Assembly: GCA_002049455.2 (NCBI GenBank)
Contig: KV918975.1
Location: 1 to 64,000 of the forward strand
DNA length: 64,000 nt
Direction of reading: 5' to 3'
Source: Porphyra umbilicalis
Taxonomy: Eukaryota > Rhodophyta > Bangiophyceae > Bangiales > Bangiaceae
Both the position numbers and the translations under genes were made by a program. The notes under the pieces were generated by a model. It made no database searches and had not been told where the DNA came from. It was given only the letters and a program-made list of their open reading frames with translations. This document shows positions 1 through 10,739 of the stretch, piece by piece; positions within the stretch are counted from its first letter, which is position 1, and each line of letters starts with the position of its first letter.

Positions 1-582
1 TGGCGACGAGTAACGTCGGCCAGATGGCTGCTGCCAGCCCCGCGCCAGCCGTGGGACGCAGCCACTCGTCTTCGAGCCGCCTCGAGCGGGTAATCGTAGA
101 CTGTTCACCAGGTTCATCTCGTGGGGTGTGAATAGGGTGCTTCGCTCCTCACCTCTTCCAGAGGTGACTACTGGTTTCATGGAGGCGGACTGTATCTCGT
201 GGCCAGTGATCGCTCAGCATGAAAATGAGTACGAGACATGAAACTGGCGGCAAATAGCAATCGATATGAGGGCTCGCTTCAGCGACTTACAAGGAGCCAT
301 TATCTCTAAGACAAAGACTGCGGCAGGCCGGTCATTGACTCAACGACCTGCCCTCTCCTCTGTCAGCATTGTCAGGAAGAACTGGAGGGGGTGCGCTGTT
401 GGGGAATCAAGAGGGGTCGAACGACAACACGGACGGTACCTGAACGGACTGGACACGACCATATCCCAGACGAATGGATAAACGGTAGTGCCGTCGTCCG
501 TAAATCGTTCGCGCACGAGAAGGGGACGGTTCACACACGAAAGTCTCTTTCGTTTGGGGGACACACACCGGCCGACGACCAC
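1..582. other. Intergenic, no gene seen
   Basis: No open frame here has recognisable motifs or convincing composition. The short frames at 266-606 overlap on both strands and look like chance. No repeat shared with the rest of the window was found. Confidence 0.5.
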
Positions 583-1273
583 CACGCCCAGTTAAGACAC
601 CCCTGAGGCGGACATTAGGATTGCCGGCCATTCATTGGCCAGATTGGTAGGTGTCAGACGCTTTTCACTTGTCCAGCGGTTGGAACCAGCTTTCTGAAGA
701 CGTGTCCTAACCGTAGCTGGCAGCAGGCGCATCAGGGCGTCTCGGGGCATTCACTGCACACGTGTTTCTTCCAATATGTGACAAACCGAAATTCTACCTG
801 CTGAACCATGCGAATCGCGTCGATCTGGAGCAAGCCGGATCGCCATCACGCTCGTTGCAGACCGGGCCATGTTGAGCACTTTGATGACTCTGGATGGTCT
901 ATTTTTTTTGGATGAGCCTATGATCGAAGGACGGGGGGGGTAGTAGCTTGGGTTCTATGACACGGATGGGGAACGAGGTGACATCAATGCGTCAAGGTGG
1001 GACAATCTTTTCATCAGAGGTAGCGTGAGAAGAGCAGCAGCTACAAAAAAACGAGGACGTCAAAAGTTGGTTGCAAACAACGTAGCATTGTTCACCACGA
1101 GCTTCTCTATCATTGTAGGCCACGATCAGTAACAGAAGTATCTGCTTTTTACCTGCTTTTTTACGCTTCTTATGTGTACGCCTCTCGGTACCGTGGAGAC
1201 GGTACGAGTTTCACGTGTACGCTGTAATGATGCAACGTGTCCGCATCCTAATGTCCGCCCTTAACTGGGCGTG
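583..1273. mobile_element. TIR element a (CCCAGTTAAG-ended), 691 bp
   Basis: The left end reads CACGCCCAGTTAAG and is followed by GGCGGACATTAGGA. The right end has the same pieces inverted (TCCTAATGTCCGCC then CTTAACTGGGCGTG). The interior carries no coding frame, so this is a non-autonomous element. The terminal motif resembles those of the elements at 2345, 3669 and 5079. The target duplication is unclear. Confidence 0.6.
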
Positions 1274-1318
1274 CCACGCCTTGCAACATCGCCTCGACAG
1301 CGGTATTGCAAGGCGTGG
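1274..1318. repeat. 13-bp perfect hairpin beside element a
   Basis: CCACGCCTTGCAA at 1274-1286 is the exact reverse complement of 1306-1318, with a 19-nt loop. It directly abuts the right end of the element at 583-1273. It may be a further subterminal repeat or an excision/insertion scar. Confidence 0.55.
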
Positions 1319-1409
1319 TCAAAGTGCACCCCCCCCCCCCAGATGACCTGTTTTGCAATGCTCAATTCTGAGGAGCCCTGCGAAGGCAGCATTCCGGATC
1401 GAGGCAAGC

Positions 1410-2041
1410 TATGGTGCGTGTCCCAAAAATGAGACATGCGCGTTTTCTGGAAGACTGACACATCACTGCACGGGGACAGGCGGGGTAGGGTACGAGAAAA
1501 TTCTCGACTCGCCTCCATGTAAAGAGCCTCTCCCGAGACGTTCTTGCCTGACAACTCCTTAGTACCTGCCTGTGGGCCCTGTTCTGTGGGCCTCTCAGCT
1601 AACTCCGATCTTGGAGCCAGTCTTTTTCAGGTTCTTGGGGTTACAGGTTTGCAACGCCAAAGCTCATGTGCTAACTGGAGCTTCGATGAGGGGTGTCCCA
1701 AATCGTATTTTCCTCACAGGGGGCTACATGGCGGTCTTTTTCACGTTTTTATTGGTAAGGTGGTGCCCTTTTCTTCGTGCACAAGTTGTCTGCACATGCC
1801 TGCTCTAGTATCTGTGCATTTGATTGGGCCGCGTGATCGTCACCTGTCGAAGTTGCAATGAATGACACTTTACCCCATGACACGTCAGGATGTGCCGCCT
1901 CTGCTAACACTGCCAGGGGCCGTTCTGGAAGCACAGTGGGACCGAGTGGGTCACATTACATCATCGGACCGTTGCAGAAGGCCAGTGGGCCGAGAAAAAA
2001 AGAAAAAACCACGATGTCTCATTTTTGGGACACGCACCATA
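1410..2041. mobile_element. 632-bp TIR element, copy 1 (TA target)
   Basis: The element runs TATGGTGCGTGTCCC... to ...GGGACACGCACCATA. The inverted repeats are about 28 bp including the TA that is duplicated at both ends. A copy of exactly the same length lies at 62700-63331 and a truncated one at 63402-63835. No frame encodes a transposase, so it is a non-autonomous element. TA duplication suggests a Tc1/mariner-like or other TA-targeting transposase; which one cannot be decided from sequence alone. Confidence 0.85.
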
Positions 2042-2069
2042 TGTACTGGTCAATCCTAAAATTGTTATC

Positions 2070-2167
2070 TAGCGCCCTAATAGCGCCCAGCAGGTGCGGG
2101 GCGCTGGGCGTAAAAGCGCCCAAATCGCGCCCTATTAGCGCCCTATCTGCGCCCCTTATGAGCGCCC
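2070..2167. repeat. Cluster of GCGCCC motifs
   Basis: About eight GCGCCC hexamers (one inverted) recur every 10-20 bp, often followed by TA or AA. A looser analogue (ACGCCC/GCACGCC) lies at 45585-45682. This is either a degenerate satellite or a cluster of protein-binding sites. No gene start is evident next to it. Confidence 0.5.
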
Positions 2168-2344
2168 CAAGGCTCACATAACAACACTACCGCGGGGGTC
2201 GTATCTCGAAAAAAACGACCCACGATGTCACATGGGCTACAAGAGATCGTGGGTGGGGCTACAAGAGATCGTGGGGGCTCCCTGGGGGGGTGTTGGGGGG
2301 GGGGGGGGGATTCGAGGGATTAGGGGGGTGCTGGGGGGGGTGCT
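2168..2344. other. G-run-rich spacer with short direct repeat
   Basis: The phrase CTACAAGAGATCGTGGG occurs twice (near 2238 and 2260). It is followed by long G runs that could form G-quadruplexes, ending at the next TIR element. No gene is seen. Confidence 0.5.
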
Positions 2345-3654
2345 CACACCTAGTTAAGCCGAGTCTTCTGGGTTGAAAGTTTTGAAACTTCAGAGGCCAC
2401 GTCGCCCGTTTACTTACAGAAAACAGTCAATCTCACCCCTCAGGAACAGCCCGGCGGTCGTCCTGCCCCCCACCACCACCACGGAGTCCACCGCTGCCAA
2501 CGCTCGTCACCGTCCGTCCCCCCCTCTCCCACCACTTGTGCTGCTCCCTCCGAGTTCCCCCGCCTCTACCACAATACATGGGAGCACGCGATGCTGTTTG
2601 CCCGTCGTTTGTGCCATTTCGTCGCTTGTGCGTGGAGAGTGGTGCCGGGACGAGTCTCCCCCCCCCCAATCCCCCCCTTGAAGCGGTATGAAGCATTCGT
2701 TTATGTGATTCGGCGTTTGTTCCATCAGCATCAGCGTGGTACGGCGGCCCTACCAAGCATCGAGTACACCGCGAGATCTAACTCGATGGCCCCGGTATGC
2801 GTATTTGACCTCTTGTTGGCCGATGCAGTGCCTTTTTTGTCACTTGTCTCTGCTGGTCGTTACACTGGCTGGCTATTTATTTCTCTCTGTGGCCACGGTC
2901 ATGTGTTATTGTCATTCAGACATCGGCAGGGGCGGTGCGTGGGGCAGGGGGGGGAGGGGCTGGTGGAGCAGTGGGGGGGGAGGTGGTGGGGCGAAGGCGT
3001 GGTGGCGATTGGATGCGGCGACAGGAGGACGTGGCACGGCGGAGGATGCACCACGAGATGAAACTATCAAGTAGAGGCTTCAGCTTCCCTGGACGGAGTG
3101 GGGTAGGGGGCGAGGAGGGAAGTGTCCATGCGCATCCACCCTTGGTACTATTTAGATATGGCCAATGTGATGGAGTGCAGAGCGCCCCTGCTCGGCGTCA
3201 AAGAAGTAACCCCATCAGAGTGCCTTTTGTCCTCATTTTCTGTACGTCGGAGCCGAGACATGTGCGAACACTACGCGTCATGCACTTCTGTCGAATTCAT
3301 CTTTTAGCTGCGTGCGCGACCCCATGGAGGCGGGGATCGATCGGAATCATGTGACGAGGCCGAGTAAATGCGCACCATCCATGTCACTTTCACATTGTGT
3401 GACGCGCAGGAGATACGCCACGTGTCCTTCAGACCCTGCAGAATGGCCAGGCGCGGAGGGCAGCGCGGAAGCTGCGTGGTGAGAGAGAAGAAACGCCCAA
3501 AAGTGCAGAGTAGTTGTAGTATTTGTTGTATTGCCCAATGCCCTGTCGTTCCTGTAGCGGACAGTGAATGATCGTCCAATAGAATGTCCGTATTGTCCGG
3601 AAACGAGTTGAAAATCCGTAAGACTCGCATCGGCCAGTTTTAACTGGGTGTGTG
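2345..3654. mobile_element. TIR element b (CACACC(T/C)AGTTAA ends), ~1.3 kb
   Basis: The left end is CACACCTAGTTAAG followed by GAGTCTTCTGGGTT. The right end is the inverted form CAGTTTTAACTGGGTGTG, preceded by an inverted GAGTCTTAC. These ends resemble the elements at 3669 and 5079 but are more diverged. No internal protein is recognised, and G runs flank both sides. Confidence 0.5.
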
Positions 3655-3668
3655 CTGGGGGGGGGGTT

Positions 3669-4994
3669 CACGCCTAGTTAAGGCCCAGTGTTCCGGCTCT
3701 TCTGGGTTTTTAGAGGAATCGCTGCACATGGTTGGCTCTCACATCCAAATGCGACCCCTCATTGGCAGAAGACGCTGATGTCAGCTCTGTTCCGCCATCT
3801 ATCGGAACTGCGCCTCTTTGCCTCTCCAGATCGCAACGTGGCGACAGGCATCTGCGCGCAAGGGCTAACATGGCACGGTGGCGAACAAATCACGTTCAGT
3901 CGTTGCGCGAATCCTGAACCGGGCGCGACGGGTACAGCAACACCGCAATCGAGGTCGCTTCACTGTGTACCTCTCGGCCGTGCGGCCAACGCGGCATATC
4001 TCCGCCCTAGCTCAACCGTTTACGCTTCTGTTTAGCTCATTGTGCCGGGCTATGCTCCACCTTACCAGACGTGTGAAACACGTCTGAAAAAGGTATCAGC
4101 AGAAAAGATAGCTGGGGCGCCCCAGGCGCGCCTGTGTCGAGCGAGATGGGGTCGGGAAAGAGGGGGACCTGATGAGAAACACTTTCTGAAGCATATTCGA
4201 GCTCAGCGCATGTCCTTTGCCAGGCAAAACACAGGGGGAGGTCCCCAAACATCGGAGGGTGTGCTTCAAGACCCCCCCCCCCCCCGTGGCGCATTTGATG
4301 CGCCGTAGGGGCGGTCGGTAGGCCGTAACTCCGGCTCTGCTGGTCCATTAATGGGTTTCGATAGCTCGCCGTCCTCGGCTGCATGTCTGCATGCAGTTTC
4401 TGTGCACCACTTCTGAGAAAGAGTGAGCACAAAAAAGATAGCTGGGGCGCCCCAGACGCGCCTGTGTCAAGCGAGATGGGGTCGGGAAAGAGGGGGAACT
4501 CATGGGAAATACTTTCTGAGAGCATATTCGAGCTCAGCGCATGTCCTTTGCCCGGAAAAACATAGGGGGACGTCTGTGTTGCTCTGCAACTCCCGGCTGC
4601 TCCCCCCCCCCCCCCCGTCCACTCCCTGTTGCCTGCTTCGGTTCCTCTGATTTCCTCACAAAGCGGCCGCACTTACGTTCGGTCTCCAACGTCGTCCGCC
4701 ATATTTCTCCCCTCCACAGCAAGAAGACAACCACTTGGCGATCGCGACGGCGCGCGCGCCGCTAGAACGCCTGCAGTCGACCAGAACTGTGCGGACAGAA
4801 AAGGCGGGCAAGACGTGATCCGACGGATCACGGCTCAGTCCACGGCTCATCGACTCTGCGGTCAGCCACCCCTCTCACAGGGGCCGTTAAGGCCTATAAA
4901 ATTGGGACGCGTCCCATATGGATCTCGGCCACTGATATTTTACCACGTTGCAGTGTAATGCTCAGACCCAGAAGAGCCACCTTAACTAGGCGTG
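3669..4994. mobile_element. TIR element c (CACGCCTAGTTAAG ends), 1326 bp
   Basis: The left end is CACGCCTAGTTAAGGCCCAG with an inner GCTCTTCTGGGT. The right end carries ACCCAGAAGAGC and then CTTAACTAGGCGTG, the exact inverse. Inside is a ~150-bp direct duplication (about 4094-4243 and 4432-4575) sharing AAGATAGCTGGGGCGCCCCA and GAGATGGGGTCGGGAAAGAG. No transposase frame is present, so it is non-autonomous. Confidence 0.75.
4094..4575. repeat. ~150-bp direct duplication inside element c
   Basis: Two copies about 339 bp apart share most of their sequence, including TTCGAGCTCAGCGCATGTCC and a run of C/G. The second differs by scattered substitutions, so the duplication is not recent. Confidence 0.7.
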
Positions 4995-5078
4995 GGATGG
5001 AGGGGGGTTGAAGGCCGGGTTGGGGGGGTTTGGGGGGGGTTTGGAGGGGGGTCAGGGGGAGCTGAGCGGCGTGCTAGG
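4995..5078. other. G-rich spacer between TIR elements
   Basis: The spacer contains several runs of five or more G separated by short loops, a canonical G-quadruplex-prone pattern on the plus strand. Similar G runs lie on the outer sides of the neighbouring elements. Confidence 0.5.
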
Positions 5079-6227
5079 CACGCCTAGTTAAGGGCCAGTG
5101 TACCTGCTCTTCTGGGTTTTAAACAGGGTTGTCGCACCGGGTTGGCTGGTGCTTCGAATGGGACAGCTCATTGGCCGAAAGGGTAAGTGTCAGATCAGGC
5201 TTCCACTTTCCCGCGCAGAATGCAACGTGGACATTGACCTGGTGCCAGGAGCAAGGATTGTCGGACAGGCTCCACCTGACCCCTGCTCAGGCGTAAGGGG
5301 GAGTCGCCGGCTCCCGAGAGAAGCAAGACTGGGAGCTCATCCTATTCCAGCCCACTCGAACAGGGTGTGCAGAGCACGATTCTGCCGGAAAAAACAGGCC
5401 TTGACCTCTTCCTACGCACATTCCGGCCCGTTATAGGCAGAAAAGCTCACCAGGTAGAGCTCGTGGCCTATCTTCTCTCTCGCCAGCGTTTTTGCTACAC
5501 CGTCTCCAGAATACTCTAGAGGCACCCCGTAGCTGCCGTTTTTCCGCACAAGCGCCCCCAACTGACACCTACAGTCGTCGCTATGAGGATTCCTCTTCGG
5601 ACCTTCTTGACACATCTCCGATGCCAAGAGGTATGGGGTTGCATGAGCCGTTTCAGTGGACATGTGCGGCCGTGGCGAAGGGGGGAGGGGTGAGTACGTT
5701 TTTCTCATGATGACATTTATCGAGGATGTCTTCTCCCACCACCCCTTCCCCACCTGTATTGCGCCCTACGGCACTCGCAACACACCCAGACCTAACTTAC
5801 GTCTGGCCTTCATCAGCTTCCGCCATATTGTGTCCCCCCACAGAAAGACAGCAACCGCACGGTGATGGCAAAGGCGTCATGCAAGTGCCTGTAGGCAACA
5901 GGATCGACGAAGCACGAGCAAGACGTGATCCGCCCTGGATCACGTTTTTGACCGCTGCTGATCCATTCGGATCAACAGGCCCTCTCACAGAGCCTGCACA
6001 GGCCTCTGAAAATTGGGTCGCGACCCGTCGCTTGCACGACTCACGTCTTCGGAGAGCTGCTGATCCACTGGCGTCAGAAGGTGCTCTCGCAGAGGCTACG
6101 GAGGTCTCCGAAAATTGGGTCGCGACCCAATTTTCTACGGACCACTGGATTTCTAACACGTCGCTCTGGAGCTTTCGAAACGACCGTGTAATGCTCAGAC
6201 CCAGAAGAGCAGGCTTAACTAGGCGTG
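5079..6227. mobile_element. TIR element d (CACGCCTAGTTAAG ends), 1149 bp
   Basis: The ends match element c (3669-4994): CACGCCTAGTTAAGGGCCAG with GCTCTTCTGGGT on the left, and ACCCAGAAGAGC then CTTAACTAGGCGTG on the right. Near the right end the phrase AAATTGGGTCGCGACCC occurs twice, once as part of a perfect 24-bp palindrome at 6111-6134. No transposase is encoded. Confidence 0.75.
6111..6134. repeat. Perfect 24-bp palindrome
   Basis: It is centred on TCGCGA and reads AAAATTGGG then TCGCGA then CCCAATTTT. A half copy lies about 105 bp upstream (6007-6023). It could be a dimeric protein-binding site or a cruciform within element d. Confidence 0.8.
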
Positions 6228-7683
6228 TAGGGGGGCTCGGGGGCGCAAATTGGCATTGTGGGCGGGTCGTCAATTTCGACGCACACTGGCCTGACACGTG
6301 CAGAGGAGCTGACGTGGCCGATACCATCGCCCCACCAGTGCTGTGTCAGTGCCGCACCGCACCCCACTCCTCGGCTACCGCGGGCGTCCCTGCCCTTCTC
6401 CCCACTGACAGCCCGTCGCCACTACAGGTGTTTCTCGTTTTGTGTGTTTTCCTGCCTGGCCGCCCACCCGGGCGCTGCAGACGTGTCATCGGCCAAGGAG
6501 GTCCTGCTGGACAAGAAGAGACGCGCGAAGATAGAATTCCCGTATTGTTTCCAGCTGGTCAGAAAGAACAGAGTACAGTATGGGAGACCGGCCGCAGTGC
6601 TGTTTCCAACAAAAAGCAATGGGAATCGCTATAGGCAGGAACAGAAGGCACATTCGGTATCCACAAGATGGGGCAGTGCCATAAAAACGCACGTGATCCA
6701 TTGGACTGGCCAGTGTTGGCACTGCTTTGACGGACGATCCGGGACAGTCCAGCAATGAGCTCCTAGTTTATTCTCGCTGGCACGCGCACAGCGGTGGTCC
6801 GGTCCACCGGAGCATTCCACAGCACGTGGCCAAATACATCCCCCATGGCTGGCTACCGCCGCAACGGCGGGCACGACAACGGTGACCTCATGCTACTTCC
6901 ACTCACGTGTGTACCCCCCCTAGGTCCTTCCCCCATTGTGCGAACGTATGAGCTATCACTTGCTCGTATACGAGGATCAGGAGGGCGGAGCTGTGAGACC
7001 ATGGCGGCGTGCGGGCAGTGACCCTCGTCTCGGATTGACGGGGCCCATGGGAAGATCCTGCGCCAGAGGTTGTAGCTAATCGGCCGAAAAGCGGCCATCA
7101 ACAGACAATCAGATACTGTCCAGATGACAGCTTTCACTGGACGTATGTTACTGAAGTCTCGTGGCATGGTCACTGCCTTGGGAGCTGTGTAGGTCAGGCG
7201 TCAAGCGTTCTGAGGCCTCTCAATGGTAGTTGCATGCAAGGAGCTGCGGTTGTGTCGTGCTGTACTCAGGCTGCACATCGTCTCGAAGTTGAATAGAAAA
7301 CTTTTGACCACTGGACCTGATTAGAGTATTCTACAAGATTCACTCAGACCAACTTCGCTTCAAGCTCACATCGGTCGCGGTGCATGCGTGAAGGGCAGCA
7401 AGTAGGGTGTCACATGAGCATGAAGGAGCCTTTGTGGTACTATTCTGAGCACACCGACGTGACCAGGGATTGTTCTCCATCCTACTTGAGCTCTTCGGTT
7501 AATTGTGACGTGGTGTTCTTTTTGAGTCGGACGTCTGCTAAAACGCGGAGGATGCCATGGACATGCCGAGTGGGAAAGGGCAACACGTCTTGGGACAGTA
7601 GGGTGTCAAAAACAAAAGTCGTGCGGCCCTTGACTTCATCATTTCTTCTGGGTAAAGTGACGTCCCTGATCACGCCTATAGAG
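6228..7683. other. Intergenic, no gene seen
   Basis: Base composition is mixed and the open frames are short and overlap on both strands. No domain, TIR or satellite was recognised. The interval lies downstream of the possible minus-strand gene ending at 7684, so it may hold its 3' flank. Confidence 0.4.
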
Positions 7684-8882
7684 TCAGAATGGACTGAAAC
7701 TCACACCAACATGCTGTTTTGCACCGTCGGCCGCCGCGGAGCGGCTCGACTCGCGCGACGCGCGCCAGCCGCCACGCTCGGCGGGGGCGGCCTTGGCGTC
7801 GGCGCCGCCCCCGCCGCGGTCCCGCTGCCGCTCCCGCCCGCGCCCCCGATCCCGCTCCCGGTCGCCCGCGCCTGCAGAGCCGCTGAGGCGCCCGAGCGGC
7901 TGCGACACGGACCACGTGCGGCGGCGGCCATTGCCGGGCTTGTCCGTCCCGGGCGGCAGCAGCTGCCGCAACGCCGACCGCGCGCGCTCCCCAGACGTGC
8001 GCGGGGGGGCCTGCAGCGCGCGGGGGGCGGGCGGCGTCCGCTCCGCCCGCTCGGGCAGCGGGGAGGCGCTGGCCACCGCCAGGGGCGCCGCCGCCTCGAC
8101 CTTGGCCACCGGCGACCGCTGCGTCGGCAGCGCCGCGTCGGCCGACGCCGACGCGCTGGCGGCGGCGGCGGCGGTGGCGGCGGCAACGGCGGCGGTGGCG
8201 GCGGCGGCGGCAGCGGCGGCCGGCAGGCCCGTCGCGGGCGGCGGCGGCGACGTTTCCCCCTTTCCAGCGGCGGCGCCCTTGTTGGCGCCGCCCCCGGCGC
8301 TCTTGTCCAAGACGCGGCTCGCCGCGCGCCCAAGCGACGTTGCCCCTCGTCGCAAGGCGATGCCGCTCTCCCCCCGCCCTCCGCCGTCGCCGCCAATGAC
8401 CCGGCTGAGGCGCCCCGAGACGGTCCGACCTTCCGCCGCCGGCAGGCGCCCCGAGCCGGTTCGCCCGTCCGCGACCGGCAGGCGCGCCGACGTGGATCGC
8501 CGGTCTGGGGGCGCCCCCGCCGCCGCCGCCGCCGACCGCTTCAAGCCGCCCGCCGATGACGTCTGCGCCGCCGCCGCGCTTTTGAGGTAGGCCGTGTGGG
8601 ACATGGCGGGGGGGGTGCCGACGCTACGTCTCTCCCCCCCGCCGCGACCGACGGGGCGGCCCCTCCCGGCACCGCCCCGCGTGACGCGGCTTGGCAGCCG
8701 GCGGCGGCGGTGGTGGCGGCGGCGGCGGCGGACGCGCTCCCCGCCCGCTCGGCTGTCGACACGGCCGCCGACGGCGCCGCGTCCCCGTGCCCTTCGGCCG
8801 CGGCGCGCGCAGCCGCGGCCACCAAGACGGCCGCCTGGGCTGCCGGCGGGGTGGCGCCAGCGGCGCGGTCGCTCATGGGCAT
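7684..8882 (-). CDS. Possible alanine/serine-rich protein, frame broken at a G8 run
   Basis: I do not recognise this protein. The distal frame begins at the ATG ending at 8882 (MPMSDRAAG) and reads an Ala-rich segment to the G8 run at 8608-8615 (plus strand). There the plausible frame jumps to one containing MSHTAYLKSAAAAQ, which stays open to the stop at 7684. One extra base in the homopolymer would join them into about 400 residues. The product would be low-complexity, with an Ala tract and an Arg/Glu/Asp-rich C-terminal part. In favour of coding: the composition is alike on both sides of the break and the inner ATG context is plausible. Against: such GC-rich sequence opens frames on both strands, and no domain is visible. 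Confidence 0.3.
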
Positions 8883-9019
8883 GCCGGCAGCGATAGACCG
8901 GCAGCCGGCACCCAGTATAGGCGCCGCCGTTCGCTGCCCCCCGCCCCGCCACATGGCATGTGTGACCGTTTTATCGCGTGAATGCGAGGTCCCCCCGAGC
9001 AATGAGGAGGCTACAATGG

Positions 9020-9204
9020 CTTCAAATCGGGTGATAAATTGAACATGAGCAGCACAAGGCGCGGAAAGTGGCCCCATCGCAATGGCGTCAGGAGGGGGAT
9101 TTGGATCTAAATCGTTTGCAACTCTACCCCCTCTCAGGCGTTGGAAACGGCCCCCACGATCGATTCTAGAGGTTTAATCTCTAGAATAGAACGTGGGTCC
9201 GTTT
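9020..9204 (+). repeat. 185-bp direct repeat, left copy
   Basis: Nearly identical to 10555-10739. It contains CGATCGATTCTAGAG and an inverted TCTAGAA, within a longer inverted repeat of AAACGG...CCCACG against CGTGGG.CCGTTT. The two copies bracket family-E element 1. They do not begin TG and end CA, so they are not typical LTRs. Confidence 0.8.
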
Positions 9205-9205
9205 T

Positions 9206-10529
9206 CCCTGGCCTTTAGGACAGGGTGCTCTCAAAGTGTAGTGATGCACACATATACTTAGATCAAGGGACTTGATCTTCGTTTCAGAGGTGGCAGGTTG
9301 CATTCGTGTCCTCAGGGATCTGAGGCATGGATGGAAAAAATGATACATTTTTTACTCCGGCTTTAATTAATTAATAGATTAATTAACTTCATTTTTTGAT
9401 TTTATCATTTTAAATGCTTTTTATTACATTTTTTGACGAAGATGGACCAATCGAGAACACGTACCTCCCTCGCTGACCACCACGACGGCGTCGGCATTTG
9501 TACAGAGGACACTTGAGCAGATTCCCGCCCTCACACACACACGGCACCAGCGCGTCGCACCCCCACCGCCCCCCCCTTTCCCAGTACGTGTTCCCACCAC
9601 GGGCTTGTGCACCATGCTCCCCCCCAACTCATCTGAGCGTCCCACTGCCACGGGAGGTGCCGGCGGTCATGCTCCATCACCCCCTTTACCTCGTACTGGA
9701 AGCCCCGCTGGCACCAGCACCGCCCATAGCGCGGCAGGGGTGGGGGCGGAGCCCCCCGGCACCCACCGTGGTCGGCGCGACACGGCAGGCCGCAGCCACA
9801 CCAGGGCAGGCCGAAAGGAGAGCAGACGCCCCGGCCGCCAGCCGCTGCGGTCGTGGCAGCGGCCGGCCCCGCCACTCCCGCGGGGGTCGGCGCCGAGCAC
9901 GACGCTGAGGTCGACGGGACGGAGCCATCCCGGCCGCCAGCCGCCGCTAAGCTCCTCGTGGCTGCCGGCAGGGTGCCACCCAAGTCATGGGTGCTACCGC
10001 CCCCGGACGGTTGCAAGCGCCGAGGAATACGTCCTGCCACAGGGGTCACATGGCCCGGACGGCGCCTGCCCCCCAGCCCCCCCCCACCGCCCCGAGTTGC
10101 GTGCGGCGACCGCGCGCAGCGACTTCCGAGGTTCAACGCGCCCACGATGACCCGCGGGTGATCGCGCCTGCGCGCGGCTTTTGTTGCGGCGGCTCGTCGG
10201 CGAGATCTGAAGCCATCTAGCTAGCGGCGCGGTTAGAGGCGCCCCGTCGCGCGGCGGTCGGTCCCGCCCGCCCGTGCGCCGTGTCGGCCGCCCCTCCCGC
10301 CCTGTGCAGGTGCGTTGCGCGGCGGAGTGACGGTCCCTGCCGTTGGCGTCGCGCGACGCCGGCGCCGCCGCGCTACGGTGGCGGCGGCGGCCCCCTTTTC
10401 CCGCCCCACGCCCCCCCCGCCACGGAAACGTGGCTGTACGCGCCCCCATGCGCGCTCGCGGCTATGGAGCCGGCCTGTGTGCCCGGTGTCAGTGCGTCGC
10501 CGAGCGCGCCACTGCCCTAAAGGCCAGGG
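9206..10529. mobile_element. TIR element family E, copy 1
   Basis: The left end is CCCTGGCCTTTAGGACAGGG and the right end carries the inverse CCCTAAAGGCCAGGG. Homology with copy 2 (59945-62031) covers the first ~125 bp and then the last ~500 bp, from about 10029 onward and running ~20 bp past the inverted repeat to CACGTGCCTGGA. About 700 bp at 9331-10028 is private to this copy. No protein is recognised. Interrupted minus-strand frames are partly shared between the copies, but this is weak evidence of coding. Confidence 0.6.
9350..9437. other. AT-rich island
   Basis: A block of about 90 bp made mostly of A and T (TTAATTAATTAATAGATTAA and similar), in otherwise GC-rich DNA. It lies in the part of element E copy 1 that is absent from copy 2, so it may be a small insertion or an origin/matrix-attachment-like segment. 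Confidence 0.5.
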
Positions 10530-10554
10530 TATTGCACGCACGTGCCTGGAGTAT

Positions 10555-10739
10555 CTTCAAATCGGGTGATAAATTGAACATGAGCAGCACAAGGCGCGGA
10601 AAGTGGCCCCATCGCAATGGCGTCAGGAGGGGGATTTGGATCTAAATCGTTTGCAACTCTACCCCCTCTCAGGCGTTGGAAACGGCCCCCACGATCGATT
10701 CTAGAGGTTTAATCTCTAGAATAGAACGTGGGTCCGTTT
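10555..10739 (+). repeat. 185-bp direct repeat, right copy
   Basis: Second copy of the sequence at 9020-9204, in the same orientation, lying immediately right of family-E element 1. The arrangement repeat-element-repeat could reflect insertion into a tandem duplication or a small terminal-repeat element. Confidence 0.8.

Noticed and set aside
1544-1861. Homologous short frames in the 632-bp elements (1544-1861, 62807-63151, 63509-63853)
   Set aside because: They follow the repeat copies. The ends differ by frame-changing and start-changing substitutions, and no transposase motif exists.
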